From Limanda limanda (Eukaryota > Chordata > Actinopteri > Pleuronectiformes > Pleuronectidae): DNA of 64,000 nucleotides. Both the position numbers and the translations under genes were made by a program. The stretch covers positions 8,954,928 through 9,018,927 of the forward strand of contig NC_083658.1 in NCBI RefSeq assembly GCF_963576545.1. Reading direction: 5' to 3'. The first letter of the stretch is position 1; each line of letters opens with the position of its first letter. A model generated the notes under the pieces. That model was given only the letters and a program-made list of their open reading frames with translations. It was not told the origin of the DNA and ran no database searches. This document shows, piece by piece, positions 1-14,515 of this stretch.

Positions 1-2771
1 AGTGAGTTGAAGAACAACATTTACAAATAATCCAATTTACTCAATAATGTCAGCATCAGTCTAAGTTGGGCTGAAGCATTAAACTCGATCCTACACATTT
101 CTATTTAATTGACTGAGGTTTAACTACTATATCTCTTTTATATACTGTATAATGCTGATGTGCTTGTGTTCTCACGATCATTTGAGCATCTTATCTGACA
201 CGTGCAGTACAGTGGATTGTGGCTGTGTCAACACGCTGATTTCCGAGACCAGGACGTGACTTTTATATATTGACCGAAAAACCGAAGCGCAACCTCTTCA
301 GGTCTCTTTCATTATCTTCATGGCGACGTGCTAAAAAACAAATACGGAGCTTAATTGAATATGTATTCAGACAAGTACTAGGCCTTATTTAGCGATTATC
401 CACGAGCCGCCTCCGGTTAGCCCGACATTTCTGCCTCATCGGAGTGGAACATTTTTTGTTTTTGTCTCGCAGATGCAAAGCAGGAGATAGCGACTGTTAA
501 ATCCAAGCCTTGAGAAAGCGGCTCTGAATTTGTGATTTGCAGGGTATTGACAAAAATCATTTGAGAAGCACGCGTCTCCAGGAATGAGTGAATAAAAAGA
601 CATAAAGTTAAACAAGCGGGCAGCAGAGATTTCTTTAGAGCGTGACAAACCGGCATTGAGAGCGCAAGCAAACATTGTCAAGCACAAACTGCATCGGGGG
701 CAAAACTGTTGTATTGACTTTCATGTCAATTTAACAACGCCGCCCTCCACGGGTCATTTTTTGTTGGTGTTAGTTATCACCAGTGCGGCGCGGTTGTGTA
801 TTCTTATCACTGTACATCATCGGCTGGGTGGCAGAGGAGAGCGGGCCGCTAGCAGGACAGATGGCTCACTTTGATGATGTGCGTTTGATGTGCAAGTTTG
901 TTGGCAACATATCAGCATCCGCCCCCCCCACCCTCTAGCTCCTGACAGCCCTCAGCCAATGCAGTATGGATGGAAAAGGAAAGAGACAAGGAGGAAGGAG
1001 GAGGGGAAAAAGCGATCAATTGCATTTTTTGACGATTAGGAATTGAGAGAAGATCCTTTTTTGACTGAGAGTGGAAGGCTTTGTGATGAGGTCCGATCTT
1101 CTGTGAATGACGAGAGGAAGAGGGGTGTTTTTCGCTCGAACCGGAGAGATTTGGGTTGCGGCCAAACCTCGAGCAATTGTTGCCGGGGTGTGTTTGAAAG
1201 CTAGGCATTTAGACAGGAGGTGATCATTCACCTGCATGTGTGGGTTGACAGGATGGGCCTCGGTCCCACATACAGCGGCTACTTTTCTTTCCTTTTGTTT
1301 TTCATTAAAGCGAATGAGACAAACGACCCAAATCGAAACCTGACCTTGGAAACAACAGTTAACAAAAGAATAACAACATATGGTCCTGGAGCTTTTGTGC
1401 ACATCATATGACTAGTACAGGAAAGTAAGTGGACCTTGAGTTGAGATTATCTACATATCTAATAATCTATCTAATCCCAGATTTCTCTGTCTATATTTGT
1501 GAGTGATGATGATATGACTAAACTCTGTCATGCAGGTGGTCTGTGTTTGCTGCAGCTCAGGAGTTTCAGAAAAAAAGCTGGAAGCGTAACCACAGGCCAA
1601 GAAAACACCCCATTCCACACAAGCAGGTGTAGAACGGTCATTGTACTAGTTTTGTACAAGAATGTCAATTAGGGCTATAAGAGCCTGAAATGCTCCGGGT
1701 TTAAGAAATGTGCTGTACTGTAATGTGAATTGGATGATTTACAGCTTTTATTCCGTAACATTTTCCCCCTGCCAGCCTCAGTGGGGCTCTGCACCTCTCT
1801 ACATTCAGCATGGAATTTCCAAAGCAGAAAATGGACGTGTGGAAACTGGAAAAAGCCACCAAGGCATTTTCAAAAACACCTCTAGCACTAATTTGCAGCG
1901 TCTGTCACATAAGGTATTCTCTGATACTGCACTTGGTGTCTGGATATGATGACAGGGAACAGGTGAAGCACATCAATGTAAAGGAGCCGGTGAGGCGACA
2001 GATACTGTACAATGCCCATGTGTGTTTAAAGAAACTCCGACACTCGTTTCTGGCACAGAAGCGACTTCTCATTGAAGACATTAATAGCGGCAGTCAACTG
2101 TCAGCGTCCCCTGCTTTCTTCTGCTAATTGCCTCGGCTGCTTGGTGTAACTGCCAAGCACATTCCTGTGATATCCATCTCGCAACTCAGCCAACCGTGAG
2201 AGTCGAAAGCTCACCAGCGCTCATTGGACATGGTTAGTGCGATGTCATGGCCCTCCTCCTCCTCCTCCTCTCTTTATCCCTGTCCTCTCTTGCCAGGGAT
2301 CACCTGGTCAGTCACCCTGGACAGTTTACACGCCCGTTGTACACTCTCTGGCAACGCTGCACCGTTAGCAGCTCTGACATATGCTTCCTCTTTCATCAGT
2401 CCCTTAACGTATCGGTAAACTTTGGTGTGTTCTTGTTGGGCTCACTTGATGAAAGTGAAGTAAAATGAGTGGGTCAGTGGGCAGAGGGACTGATGAAAGA
2501 TCGGGAAAGAACACTAGTCTAGCCTCAGAAGCATCACATCTGATACATTAGAGTGGTAGAATGTAGAAGGGATATTCTCTATATTGTCCTATATTCCAAA
2601 AGGCATTCGATGATATATCAAACTCAACCATTCAGACAAGTTTCTTAAACTTTCTTTCTATGATTTGTAAGACAAGGAACTGAAATCTTTACTTCTGAAG
2701 AACTTACACATGACTCACTGTCCGAGCTAGTGGAGGTTTACTTTGTAAAGTACTTGTAAAGTGCTGTGGAT
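1..2771. other. Non-coding, no gene seen
   Basis: Short frames here have no recognisable domain, no splice context and no repeat signature. A small TCC-rich patch lies near 2250. I see nothing else of note. Confidence 0.6.
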
Positions 2772-3120
2772 AGGGCTGGGCGATAAAACGATAAAGAAAA
2801 TTATAGCCAAATAACTTTTTTTATAATTAAAAGCCACGTCAATACAACGCCGACAGAACTCTTTCCTACAACATTTTTACAGACAACAGAAACAGCCAAT
2901 GATGAGGAGAATAGCGGCAGGTTAGCTTGATGCACAAAGAGTGAAATAAAATGTTAACGAAAACTCGGGCGACACCCCAGCGGCACCCCTAGTGTTGGGC
3001 TCAAGGCATCACAGTATCTAAGTGCAGCCTCACAGAGCATCGAGCACGGCTGTAGGTTTTGTTTTTTCCTCCCCTGTTGAGGGATTTCCTCTGTCTTTCA
3101 GTATTTATTTTTTTTACATA
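2772..3120. mobile_element. Possible degraded hAT-like MITE
   Basis: It begins TAGGGCTGGGCGATAAAACG, which shares its first eleven bases with the intact element at 24750. A matching right end could not be found, so the element is probably truncated and its right boundary is a guess. Confidence 0.4.
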
Positions 3121-3990
3121 ATCATAAACCAAAATAGAAATTTGACTAAAGTGTGAATTATATGCAGAGAGATCCAAAATGGTAGAGTGGTGTCACACTT
3201 TCAGACAACATGTCCACAGACGTAATAGATTAATCCTGCATTAAATCTGCAGATGCTAGAGATTTATTTGTGTGAGTATTTTTTAAAGTGATGGATATGA
3301 AATGTGGCTCATTTGGCATAATAACAAAATGAGACCTGATACAGAAATGACCATTTACGCATTGCATTGCTTGTCAAGGTCTGATTTCACAGGCTGCACA
3401 ACTCCTGCCTCTGCCGCTCTGAACTGATTTCTCAACGCTCCTGTTCATTAATTCAGTCATGAACAATTCACACATGTCACACTCTTCCAGGAAAGAGGAA
3501 ATAATCCAACAGGGGACATGCACACGCATAAAGAAATGTGGCAATGAATCTGAAAGGACAAATTACACAAATCAAACAAGATGTTATGTATAAAATTGAA
3601 GCACAGCCCAGGATATTAACAATTAAAGATAAAATAAAGTTTTCCTGTGAAGCAGTCTTTGCTCAGTGTGTATAACGTGCATCACTCTGTATCTAATCGC
3701 AGATCTATACCATTGCATCAGTGATCTACTTTTGCCTGTCAGGCGTGAAAACGTCCAAACAACGTCAACCTCCTCCTTCAAAAGGCGACGGGTTGCAAAA
3801 AAACGGCGTCAGATTCCAGCGCACGTCTGTCTGATAAAGCTCCCAGATAGAGATCTAGTGCGCCCGCTTAATTAAATCTCGCCTACTTCTGACTCGGACC
3901 ACTTTCATGTTCCACAACGTTGAAAATGGATTAAGAGTGACCATAATGAATCCTTCTGGCTGCAGCCTAAGTTTACATTACACAAGCGTA

Positions 3991-4007
3991 GTGTGTGTGT
4001 GTGTGTA
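3991..4007. repeat. Short (GT)n tract
   Basis: About eight GT units. Confidence 0.9.
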
Positions 4008-6604
4008 GGGAGGGGTGGGCTCCGCCGAGCCTCTGATTAATCTCGCTCATGGAAGTGTTAATTGAATTGTTCCCGACTTCCGTCCAATAATCCAGCGACG
4101 TGAACATATCTCCGCCGTCCCGCTTTAAACACCCATTTTACATTTATTACCAGGATGGGACTCTTTACTCAGCACACTCCCTCACACTTATCTTTTACTA
4201 GTGGGAATGGCTTTCTCACGCACGGCTGCCTTTTTGCAAACCAAAGGAAAAATGTCATAATGTTTCATACAGGGAGCTGGTTACCTATTAAGCCATTTAT
4301 GATGAAAAGTGGAAGCGCTCATCACCGAGGAAACCATCAGTCCTCAACTCAATACTGATGTCCCTCCCAGTTAAATGCTCTCTGGTGAAAAATAGGGGGA
4401 AAACTCTCACTAGTTTACTCCTGGACTTTGTTTAGGACCATAAATGTGCGTGTCCCAAGTAAGCAAGGGTTGAATCTCAATGACGGGGATTTGCACGGAT
4501 GGAAAAACGAATTCGAGAGACGTTAAATGAAACAAACACACGCACGCGGCTGGCAAATATTGATAAGAGGCCTTTTTGTACTTCAAAGTCCTTGTATGTG
4601 AACTGTGTTTCAAGATCGGCAGCCTGTTCCCGGGACCAAGCTGCAAATTGCCCGTGGACACAGGCTTTGAAAAAAAAAAAAACGGCAACTATTTTTGGAA
4701 TGACGCTGCGGTTTGTTGTCATTGTTGGGAAAACAAACTCGAGGGCAAAGTGCCCCGATATGTCGCATTGCTGTAAATGATTCTGCCGCTCTGGGGACGT
4801 GTTAACCTCAGGGAATGACAGGCCCCAGCCACTTACTCGCTTAATTAAACTCTTCAAATGCCAATGTTTATTTATGAGATTGATTTTTTCAAATGAAGAC
4901 CTAAGAATATGAAGAATATAGTGATATTTATTCCATTTTAAGGAGGAGAAATGTGTTATTGATGGACTTTTCTTGAATATGGAGTGAAGACACACTGATC
5001 CACCTTAATACTGACGGGCTACAATTTATCATGGACATCATAAAAAAGGATTTGACATCTGGGTAAAGTCGAAATTGGTTCGCCGTATAAATATTTACTC
5101 TTCTTGAGCTGCAATCAAACCGCGGATGATGCAAATGTGGAGCAGCGCCCAGGAGAGTGCATTCTCTTGCATGTACTGCACGTGCATACTTGTATTTTTA
5201 GAGTCGTGAAGCACAGGACCAACACAAAAGGCGGCGGAGAGTTTAAAAATATCCCTGTCAAGTGGAAGACATGCACTGTTACTTTGATTAAAACTTGCTG
5301 CGCATCCAAAATTCCACTGTAACGCACTGTCTGGATCTGAAACTCATGTTGATACCGCGTCACGTGGCAGATGAGCCTGTGGGCGAGGAAGGAAGCGGTT
5401 CTCTGCATGAAATATGCAGGATTACATTACAGAATACAAAGTGCCGATAATGTGAACTCCATTACGTAATGTCTGCTGCATTAAAATGCTATTTGTCACA
5501 GTGCTAAAGTAGTGTTGCGCAAATGTCAGCAGAGCCAATAAAAACCAACAACTTGTTAATTCATCTTTTAATACCTTCCACCCTGTCTGTGGCACTCAGC
5601 CCCAACCTCCATTTGGTTTATTGAATATGTAAATCTATAAAAAAAAAAAAGTGGCTGGAGTATATAGTTGCATTAAAGGCTCAGCAGCTGGGGATTGTAG
5701 TTTCTGAGCGTTAAACGGCAAATGTATTTGGTTATTTATTCACATTTGGTAAAGTGTGAGTATACGCAGCAGGAGGACGACTGATTATGAAGAACCACTT
5801 TGCTTGTGTGTCGCCCACGGGGGTCCCCACTGGTGTTAAGCCTCCCTGCAAACTCAATCCTTATTAGAGGCGTCAATTAAATGTCGGTGTTTGCAGAATT
5901 AAATATTCAATTTAATCTCCCGCTGTACCCTGTTAAGGAAAAGTAGAGCCAAAAAGATGCGGATCAGCCTCCGGAGAGCATGTTGTCTTATTTTGAATAA
6001 CTCCAAAGGTCATGGCAAACCCTCCCTCATGTATGTGAAGCATCACCGGCACAGTATTGGGATTTTGAGTACAAGCTACCTGTGCCTTTGTGTCCCCAGG
6101 TATTATTTTTATTTAAATTTGTAGTATAAATTACACGTGAGGCCTCAGCAGGGGATGGAAATAATAAGTCGACACCCACAGGTAGCGGCTCACGGCGGCA
6201 ACAGCTATTAACGATTCATTTGACTTTGAGACCCAGTGTTGTTTTCAAAAAGTTGAAATTCTTTTTTGGGAAAATGACAGGGCCCTCGTTCAGATGAGTG
6301 ATTGCACAATAACTTCTCTGGTTTTAATGGGTTCGGTTGATTGGAGTGTTGTTTGTCCACTCAGAGCTAATAGGGCTGTTTCTAGTTATAGCGTGGGCTC
6401 CCATAAAAAAACGGAGGCGGTGCTGCGTTTTACACAGAGTTTCACTTTGCAGGTGGATGTGCTGTGATTAATAGAAAGCAAACAACTCTGCTCGAGGAAG
6501 ATAAAAGTCGATTTTTCTGTCCGTACATGATTCTTTGGATTTTAAATAAACTTTTACCTTAAAATAGCAGCTTCAATAGTACTCAAGTGATTGTTCTTGC
6601 TCTA

Positions 6605-6785
6605 CAGCTTTTTTCTGACAGGCACTGAACTCTGGATACTCTCCTGAAATCCAGGGAGCTGCATGTGAGAATGCAAAATTCTGTGACACCTGCTCCTGAG
6701 TTCTCCCTGCCAGCTCCCAAGTAAAATGTCCAATTAATGTCCAAGTGAGTCCATGTGAGAATGCAGCAGGGTTGGTGACAAATGA
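6605..6785. mobile_element. Copy of a 'ctgacaggcactgaactc' repeat family
   Basis: The sequence TCTGACAGGCACTGAACTC, followed by CTGCATGTGAGAATGCA twice, resembles the ends of the element at 22466-22880 and a repeat type I recall from fish genomes. It has no coding potential. Confidence 0.45.
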
Positions 6786-8460
6786 CAGATTGTAAAGAAT
6801 ATCCTAGGATTTAAAAAAAAGAGCCATACATGGGAGATACAGGCAAAAACGTTACACTTCACCTAAACGCTCGGGAGAATTTCCTGTTGCGTCGGACCCG
6901 GGGAAACCTGTTGTGTGGCTTTGGTGTGCGAGTGTGATCTCAGGCCCAGCAAGTTCAATCTATGTGAAGCTGACGTTACAAATACTTAGAAAGCATAAAA
7001 ACATTGGTTATTCAGTGAGAAAATGTTTTGAAATATGAAGAACTCTGGTTCAGGAAGTGGAGGATCATGGGTAATATCCAGCTCTCAGTCGTGTTTCACT
7101 TCAGTGAGTGGGACTTTAGATAAATTCATAGTTGTTTTTCTCTAAGTGAAAAACAATTCATCGCTTGGACGTGGACCCTACAGAATTAAATGTGTGGATG
7201 CAGATGGCACTGTTGCACAGTTAACATTAACTGTTTTAGAACTAAACTTTCCTGTGAAGGTGACCCTGAATGCATCACGGGGAAGCAGGGCTGCACCACG
7301 CAGGGTAGAAATAAAAACAGAGGATGAAATGGCCAGTGGTTCGTGAATGTGACCCAGTATTCTACTCAACTCCACTTCACAAACACATTGTTTTAGACTC
7401 CATAGCCTGCTCCCTCTCCCATTGTCCGTGTAATTCAAATTTCAATCGTCCTAATTGAAAGTTGTGCATCCATTCATTCAAGAGACACACAAATTTGGTG
7501 GCGCTTTTACCCTCATTTGAAACTGGAGGCTGGGAGTTTATTGTGCGCAATGTGCCATGTTCTGCCAGAGCCTCCTCAGATTCGCATCTACAGTCCATGA
7601 AATGAGCAAATCGGCTCAGAAAAATAAAAGGATTACCATAAAATTACATCCAAATAGCGCTGATTGCTTGATGAGCATCTCTGGTCCCAATTTCAAGCCC
7701 TCAAAAATCCATGTCATCTCCCTGCTGTAATGTGCTTCATTAACTACCCCCTGGCTATATTTCCCAAACCGCCGACACAAGCCATGGAAGATCTTCTCAT
7801 TGATGCGGCAATAACATCGATAGATTATCAAATGACCTCAATTTTGCGATCGTAGCCGACCGCCGATGATTGGCTTTCCTCGATGGCGGAGTGGCCGGGT
7901 AACGCGAGCGCGATCCAGCTGCCCGCTCCGGAGCGCTTTGTGAATAAGCTGAAGGAGGCCGGGGCGAGTGCGGCGCTCTTTGTCTCTCCAGCACCATGTC
8001 ACACCGAGCCGCCGCGCATGGATTACCAGCAATCAATATTCAATTTGGCCCTGTATTGCGTTCAGTGTGGGTTTGCTCACTCCTTACAGTGTGCAAGCTG
8101 TTTGTGTGCATCCTCAGCTAGTGCCGGCTATTGGATTTCAAGTGAGAACATTGGGGGGGGAAAAATATATATATATAAAGGAGTCAGGGGGTGAATATGA
8201 ATCTGCAGAATCCAGTAGATATAAGAATCTCCCTTCTGTTACCAGGCAAAACAACAACACCTTATTTTCTCCTTTGTTGCATTCAACCACTTTAACAACG
8301 GCACGTGCAAAATGTGAAACGACGTTCAAAACAATGCAGGTTTAAAAGCCAAATGCACAAAATGTTCTACTTTATTTAGTTTAAGTAATCGGTCCAATCT
8401 TTTCCAGAACCCAAGTCACTGTCTCCTCTTTCTCTGCCGAAAGAGATGTTTTTTTTGCAG

Positions 8461-8990
8461 TAGTTTTCTGCAGGAATACACAAAAACGACTGCACAGATT
8501 TTCTCAAACTGTGGTGGAAGGACGTGATGTGGGCCAGGAAAGAACTTTGTTCAGATCTGGATTCTGTGAATCAAAATAAGTATTTGTAGGGGTGACCTCT
8601 CTTCAGCTACTACACGGTAACAATCAACCTTTCAATGTCATCAGAGAATTTATATTTTTACCCGTGTTTACTATAAACACTTTGCAGAATATGTGTCTAA
8701 TGTAAAACCTGAATATGCAAAATGGTGTTAAAGTGACAAATCGGCCAATTGTGTTTTCATTACTGTTTCTCTGCAGGATTAGGCACAAACTATGACACTG
8801 ATAATCCTGAAATTTGGTGGAAGGATGGGGAATTGGCCAAGGAAGAGTCCGAAAACTTTGAGAGAAGACCTGATTAAGGGGGAAGATTCCCATTTTCCTA
8901 TTCTTTTGTTAGACAGGGCTTTTTTTTAACATTTTGGGAATCTGTCATGAAATACAAAAAAATAAATAAGATTTTTGTGAAAAAAAGTGT
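8461..8990. repeat. Interspersed fish-type repeat ('ggtggaaggatggggaat' family), two diverged parts
   Basis: Two related segments share TTTCTGCAGGA, GGTGGAAGGA and GGCCAAGGAAGA-like blocks (8461-8590 and 8770-8990). Reverse-oriented relatives occur at 25380-25570 and 47930-48130. The minus-strand frame around 8926-9336 has no recognisable domain and is not called a gene. Confidence 0.55.
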
Positions 8991-10423
8991 TTAGAGTGAA
9001 AATTTGCTGTGGATAAGGATAATGACCTGGATGGATCTGATCTCGATGCAGGTGTATCCAAGTGTCTTCGTAGTTTGAGATATAACAGGAGCTGAACATA
9101 TGCAATGTCTTCTTTAAAACCCTGTCCAGAATAATGCAGATATTGGGGCTCTCATCCACACACAGAGCATTTAAATCACTGAAGAGGACATTTTTTCTCA
9201 GCACCTTATTTTCAAAAACTATGACGTCACAGTTTCCTCTGCGCTCCCTCATTGTTGTGTAATGACCAAGGGCCAGAAACAGCAACAGTATATACCAGTT
9301 TCCGAATGTTTGGTTTGCACTGGCAGGTCTAAACACAAGCTCACAATGTTCCTTCCCTGGTTCCTGTCGGATCTCTGCAGCACAATTTATTCCAGCTACT
9401 GGCCCAACACTCTTGTTTGAGCTTTTGCAGTTGTTTTTGTGTTCTCGTCTGGACGGAGATCATTTGTACCGGGTGAACAGAGGTCCTTCTTCACCGGTTT
9501 CCTCTTAAAATGCTTCCTTGTAGCTGCTATTGATTTATAATGAGGTCGTTAATGAGGGCTACACCTCGTGAATACATTGTCATTCTGGTTTGATAAACAA
9601 CTTTCTTTATTGGTGTCTCTGTTTGTTGAGAGGTGTGAGTCAGGTGGGGAACAACACGCCGCAGTATGACACGAGGCACGACGGAGAGGTGCTAGAAGAA
9701 AAAAAGAAGAAGAACCACTGCAAATACACCTTCACTCCCCCCCATATCCCTCCTTCTGTTCCTCCCTTGCAATTAGCAGTTGAGTGCATTCACTCAAAAA
9801 AACAATACTTCTGGGGTCACACAGTCAGTCAGCGCAGCCTCGTGCTCACAACTAATGAAGCCCCGTGCCTATTGAAATTGGTTATGTGCGTTGCCATGGG
9901 GATGGCGAAAACCATCTCAAAGGGCCTCTTTAGGTTTAAAGAATAACTCTGCGGTTGTGTCCTTGGGGTGTGGGAAGCAACAGCTTGTCTGCGCCGTGCC
10001 ATGTGATAGACCGTGACATTCAGGCACTCACACTGTATATCTGTTAAAAAAAATATATAATGTTTAGTTGCCAGGCAACATTGGATAATGGATCTTAATG
10101 ACAACGCAGTAAAATTGACTCGAATTATGAATGCAGTCGTCCACAGCAGCCTGATGTGTAGATTTTACTCCGTCTTACAAAAGTTGAAGGTGCTGATTAA
10201 AATGTCTGACTAGTAGTGGTGATTCTCTCACGTGCACAGGTCACCTGAGTGCATCTCGTACTTCGAAGCCTCCCTATGGATGGATTGATCGTGGTCAGGT
10301 AATATACAGGAGGTCACAGCTGGCTATCAGAGAGAGAAAGGTCACTATTGTCCGTCAGCTCCCAGCCGAGTACCGCACCGATACATCAGCGCATTAAAAA
10401 ACATGACTCCGCCAGATCCCTCA

Positions 10424-10449
10424 GTGAGAGAGAGAGAGAGAGAGAGAGA
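10424..10449. repeat. (GA)n microsatellite
   Basis: About 13 GA units without interruption. Confidence 0.95.
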
Positions 10450-11153
10450 TCTATTGACCTGAATTGGTGGAAGGGCTGGTTTCAGGAGTTATGTATGGGT
10501 TTTATTATATCAGAGAGGGGAGAGAAAAGAAATCGATACAGGCCTGAATCAAAGGCCCATGGTTTCTAATGTAATATTAAGAAAGCAAACCAGAGCCAAC
10601 AGCGCTTCCTCGCTGAATGTTTTATTTGTTTTGCACTAATTTCTCAAGTATAAAAGTTGGAGTCACTAAAACATATGGATTATTAATGTGGAAGTAGGGG
10701 TTGTTTGTCTTTGGTCAACGCTGGAAATGAAGCATCGCTATGCAGGACGGCAGAAGGCACCGCTGTCTTTGGAGTCCAGACTCCTTTGTGTAAAAAAACA
10801 AACAAACAACCTTTTCATCGCGCAGATGCCCAGTCGGAAATTGAAACTAAATCCTCTCCCTGTGCTTTTGAACGCGACTGCGGCCGAGGTACAACCACTC
10901 GCTCGAGCATGAGGCCGAGGCAGAAGACGGAGAAAAAAGGAAGAGCGAACACACAAATTAAAGCGGTGACAGCTGCGGAGCTGCAGGAAGGGGAATGGTG
11001 TGCGAATGAATTGTTGTATGCTTTAATTAACACAAAATCCCTTTTGTCTTCAGGGCTCTGACCGGGGCAGTTTGTGAGAGTTTGGCTGAAAATGCAGGGA
11101 AATTATTAATTAAGCAGTGGAGGTAAATGGAGATTTGAATAGACTGTGGGGAA

Positions 11154-11584
11154 GGGGGGGGGGGGGGGGATGGAATCGTGACTTGTGGGGCAAAGGGCAG
11201 GGGGGGGGGGGACTGATAGTGTGCTCACCTCTAACTAACTAACACCAAAGGCCAGGTTGTAACGGCTCTAATTACACTCAGGAAATTGCAGTCATTGTGC
11301 GGTAAATAAAAGAGGCAACAAGGTCAGTGTCAGAGTGTGTGTGTGTGTGTCTGTGTGTGTGTGTGTGTGTGTGTGAGGAGCAGACAGAGATAGATAGAGT
11401 GGGACTGCAGGCTCCCTCTACTGTACGTGTGTGGGGGGGGGGTGGTTCACATAAATCTAATTCCCTTTCAATTATGCACACGCAAATTAAGGCAGGGGTG
11501 AAAAAAACCCTGTGAGTGGAATTTTCAAGTGATGAGCGGACCATTAGGAAGTCTGTGTTCTGTGGCCTCGGGGGGGGGGGGGGG
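11154..11584 (+). repeat. Cluster of G-runs around a (GT)n microsatellite
   Basis: Runs of 16 G (11154-11169), 12 G (11200-11211), 10 G (11433-11442) and 15 G (11570-11584) lie on one strand within 431 bases, around a (GT)n tract at 11334-11375. This favours G-quadruplex formation on the plus strand and is prone to assembly error. Confidence 0.85.
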
Positions 11585-11904
11585 TTGGCAGCGGCCCAGT
11601 CATGAGCCAGCAAATAGACTCATCCCGTTCAGACTGCGGCTGATCCGCACCAGTCTATTTGCGGCGTGTCAAGCGCCTGACGGCACTTTGATTCCCCCTT
11701 GATGGGCTGGTTGGTCGGAAAGTGGATGTTAGGGAAGTTTGTCAGATGCAAAAGGAAGATTGATGCTACTTCAAAGCCACATCGGAGGCTGTTTATTGGA
11801 CTGGGAGATAGCGCGAGTTAAACCAGTCACCTTTGAAGTTGTGCAACGAGACGCGGGAGCGCGGGTTGGCGCGCAACAGTGTGCTCGTCCCTCTGTGTGT
11901 GTGG

Positions 11905-11931
11905 GAGAGAGAGAGAGAGAGAGAGAGAGAG
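11905..11931. repeat. (GA)n microsatellite
   Basis: About 13 GA units following a short GT tract. Confidence 0.95.
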
Positions 11932-14515
11932 TGTCGGCACATCGGTGCAGCCGAGGAACTTAAATGCGAACAGTTGTTTAGAGGACAATCCTGGCTAATT
12001 AAAACCTGCAGCCTGTTGCGACAACGGAACAGACGACAATGTGAATGGTTTGGTTCACAGTTGTAAATCGGCTAAGCTGCAACTTCAGAGGAAGAGCGAA
12101 CGAGTCCACAACAACTGTTCGAGGAAGAGAAACTCGGCCAGCGAAGGAATCAAGCCACGATTTTCAGTTCTCTCTCATGTCGGTGTCATAATAAACATAA
12201 AATAATATCTCCAATACTATCAGCTCCAGCAAATGTTCTGAAACTTTGGTACAGAGTTTGCCTTCCACATGTGAAGAATGCAGCAGAAGATTATCCCGAT
12301 CAGACGCATTCACAACCGTAGGAAAACGTCCAGAAGGTATTTACGTGTTTTTTGTTTTTTTGGCACATCGGCACCGGTGTCTGCTCTTATCCCAAAAAGC
12401 TCTTGGATTTCATTTTTCTTCTTTGGAGTTGATATCTTTGTCGGAGCCTTCAACATGTATGGCTGCTCTGTTTCATTCTGAGATACCCACTCGCTTGCAG
12501 TGAATTTTACAGATATTTTCCTTCTGTATTCTCACATTAGCTCAGTTGGACACTTACTTACCGAAGAGATCTGGGAATATTGCTTCTTTGCTTAAATGTC
12601 ATTTATAAAGTGCAATAAATACACGGAACTAATTTACGCTGTAGAACTTTCTTGTAGCCATGCTTCTGAGATCTGCACAAATATATTTCAGATATAAGCA
12701 ATAGAAAAAACTTCCACCTTATCATATTTAAATAAAATTATTCTGTTTCTCACTAACACTGATATTCATGACTAAATAAAAACAAAAATCCTAATTTTGT
12801 GTATTTTCCTTGCAGTGAACAACACTCTGACTTTGATTTGATTGACAGTAGCCGGGCATCATAATCAAACAGCCTCAAAATTGGAATTGCATTTCCATTC
12901 AGATATTTCTTCCTCCTGTCTCCTGAAGCAGATCTACGCGCTATTATCTTTTTCACATGAAAGCAGAAGAGACACAGACAGAAATCGACCACGTGAAACT
13001 TTTGTCACACTCCATCTTTCATCATAAGAAACCGATTTTTTCTTCTTCTTAGGGGCCTTGAAGTACCAGACGGTCTGAAGATATTAGACATTCAGATGCA
13101 AAACAACGCAGATGCTTCCCTACTGTTATTTATAAAACTCTGTCTATAAACCGGACGAGTGATCCTTCAACACGCCTTCACATCCACACAAAGCACACAC
13201 ACCTTGCTGCACGGCTCCAGCAGGTTCCTGAGCCAGATTGATCTCTGCGATCAGCCGAGATAGCCTGGAGTGCCGGGCCACATCTATTCGCTGAATAAGT
13301 GCTGGGACAAGCTGCTCTTTCAGGGGCCAGTCGGGCAACAATAGGCCTTCTAATGGCTCCAGTTTGTCTCAGTTAAGAACAACAGCCATCCCACCCCAAC
13401 ACCCTCACTCCCCCATTTTACACTTCATGAACACACACACAGACACACACATACACACTTCACTTTGCACCTCTTTGGCCGTCACTGTCTTGACCAGACC
13501 TCCTCCGTCTCTGTGTTTGGTTTTTCCCTGTCTCCGACTCCCGTTTCATTCTTTTCTCCGTCTTCATTTCATGGCCAAACTAATTCACTCTTTCTCTCCG
13601 AGCTGACCCCGACCTCTGAGAGCAGAGATCACTCTGACGAACATCAATCCTGAGGGCTGACGACACGAACCACGTCGATACCAGTGAAAGATGCAATTTC
13701 AAAGACTTGGCTCGTGTGCTCGGGCATTTTCTCTTGACGATAACAACACCAGACAACAATTGACAGATTGATATCGTCTCTGTGCTTTTATTTAAAAGGA
13801 TTTGACCATTTTTTGATCCAGGGACAATCCAAACATTCCCGATGATTTATTACACTGTTAAACTGACACGTTTTGTTTGTTGAGAAACCACAAAGCACTG
13901 CTAAGCATTTTTAGCCAATTTTCTGGCTTTTACAGTAAAGTTCACTCTTACAGCTCCTAAATTAATTTGCTCTCAGCTGACCTCAGCATATATGACCTGC
14001 TCGGCGTCCGACAGCACACAGGCAGAGGTTGCAACATTGAGCTTTCGAAATTGCTAGAGCGCAAGCCAAGAGTATAAATAACGGCAGATAGTTAATTATT
14101 AATGAAACAGATCTTATAATTATTACAAATGTCCATCCTAGTGTAAACATGCAAATAGACTTTAACCATTCAGGACCCACACACTTCAGAGGCTGTGATT
14201 TAAGACCGATTACACACATCTTTTCAAAGGCTCAAATAAGGCCAACGGATGCATGCTTCTATCCCTGTGCAATGAAGAGTCCAACAGGCGAATGTTTCTC
14301 AGTCTAACCTGTCCCAGGATTCAACTAAATTGAACAGCTAACATTACAAACATTGACAAAAGGAGAAACAAAGGGCATTGAAGATCTGTTGCAGGACGAT
14401 GGCAGTAGAGGTAAGACAAGCTGGTGACGCAAATCAGGGACGTCCTCTGTGGACCAGACTGTCTCAATTTGGTCCGTCCTTGCATGGTCTGTGGATGGAT
14501 GTGGCCCCTGAAGTC

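Larger units (their letters stand above)
3121..8460. other. Non-coding with AT-rich candidate regulatory patches
   Basis: No gene is seen. Homeodomain-type TTAATT and ATTAA motifs cluster around 4030-4080 and 5865-5930 in well-balanced unique-looking sequence, which would fit conserved enhancers. This is inference only. Confidence 0.4.

Noticed and set aside
4410..4995. Overlapping minus-strand frames of 92 and 172 codons
   Set aside because: No domain or repeat pattern and no exon signals; Phe-rich and interrupted by a poly-A run, consistent with chance.
8926..9336. 136-codon minus-strand frame
   Set aside because: It overlaps a dispersed repeat and has no domain or exon signature.
11278..11613. 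111-codon minus-strand frame with poly Thr-His
   Set aside because: It is a translation of the (GT)n and poly-G tracts.
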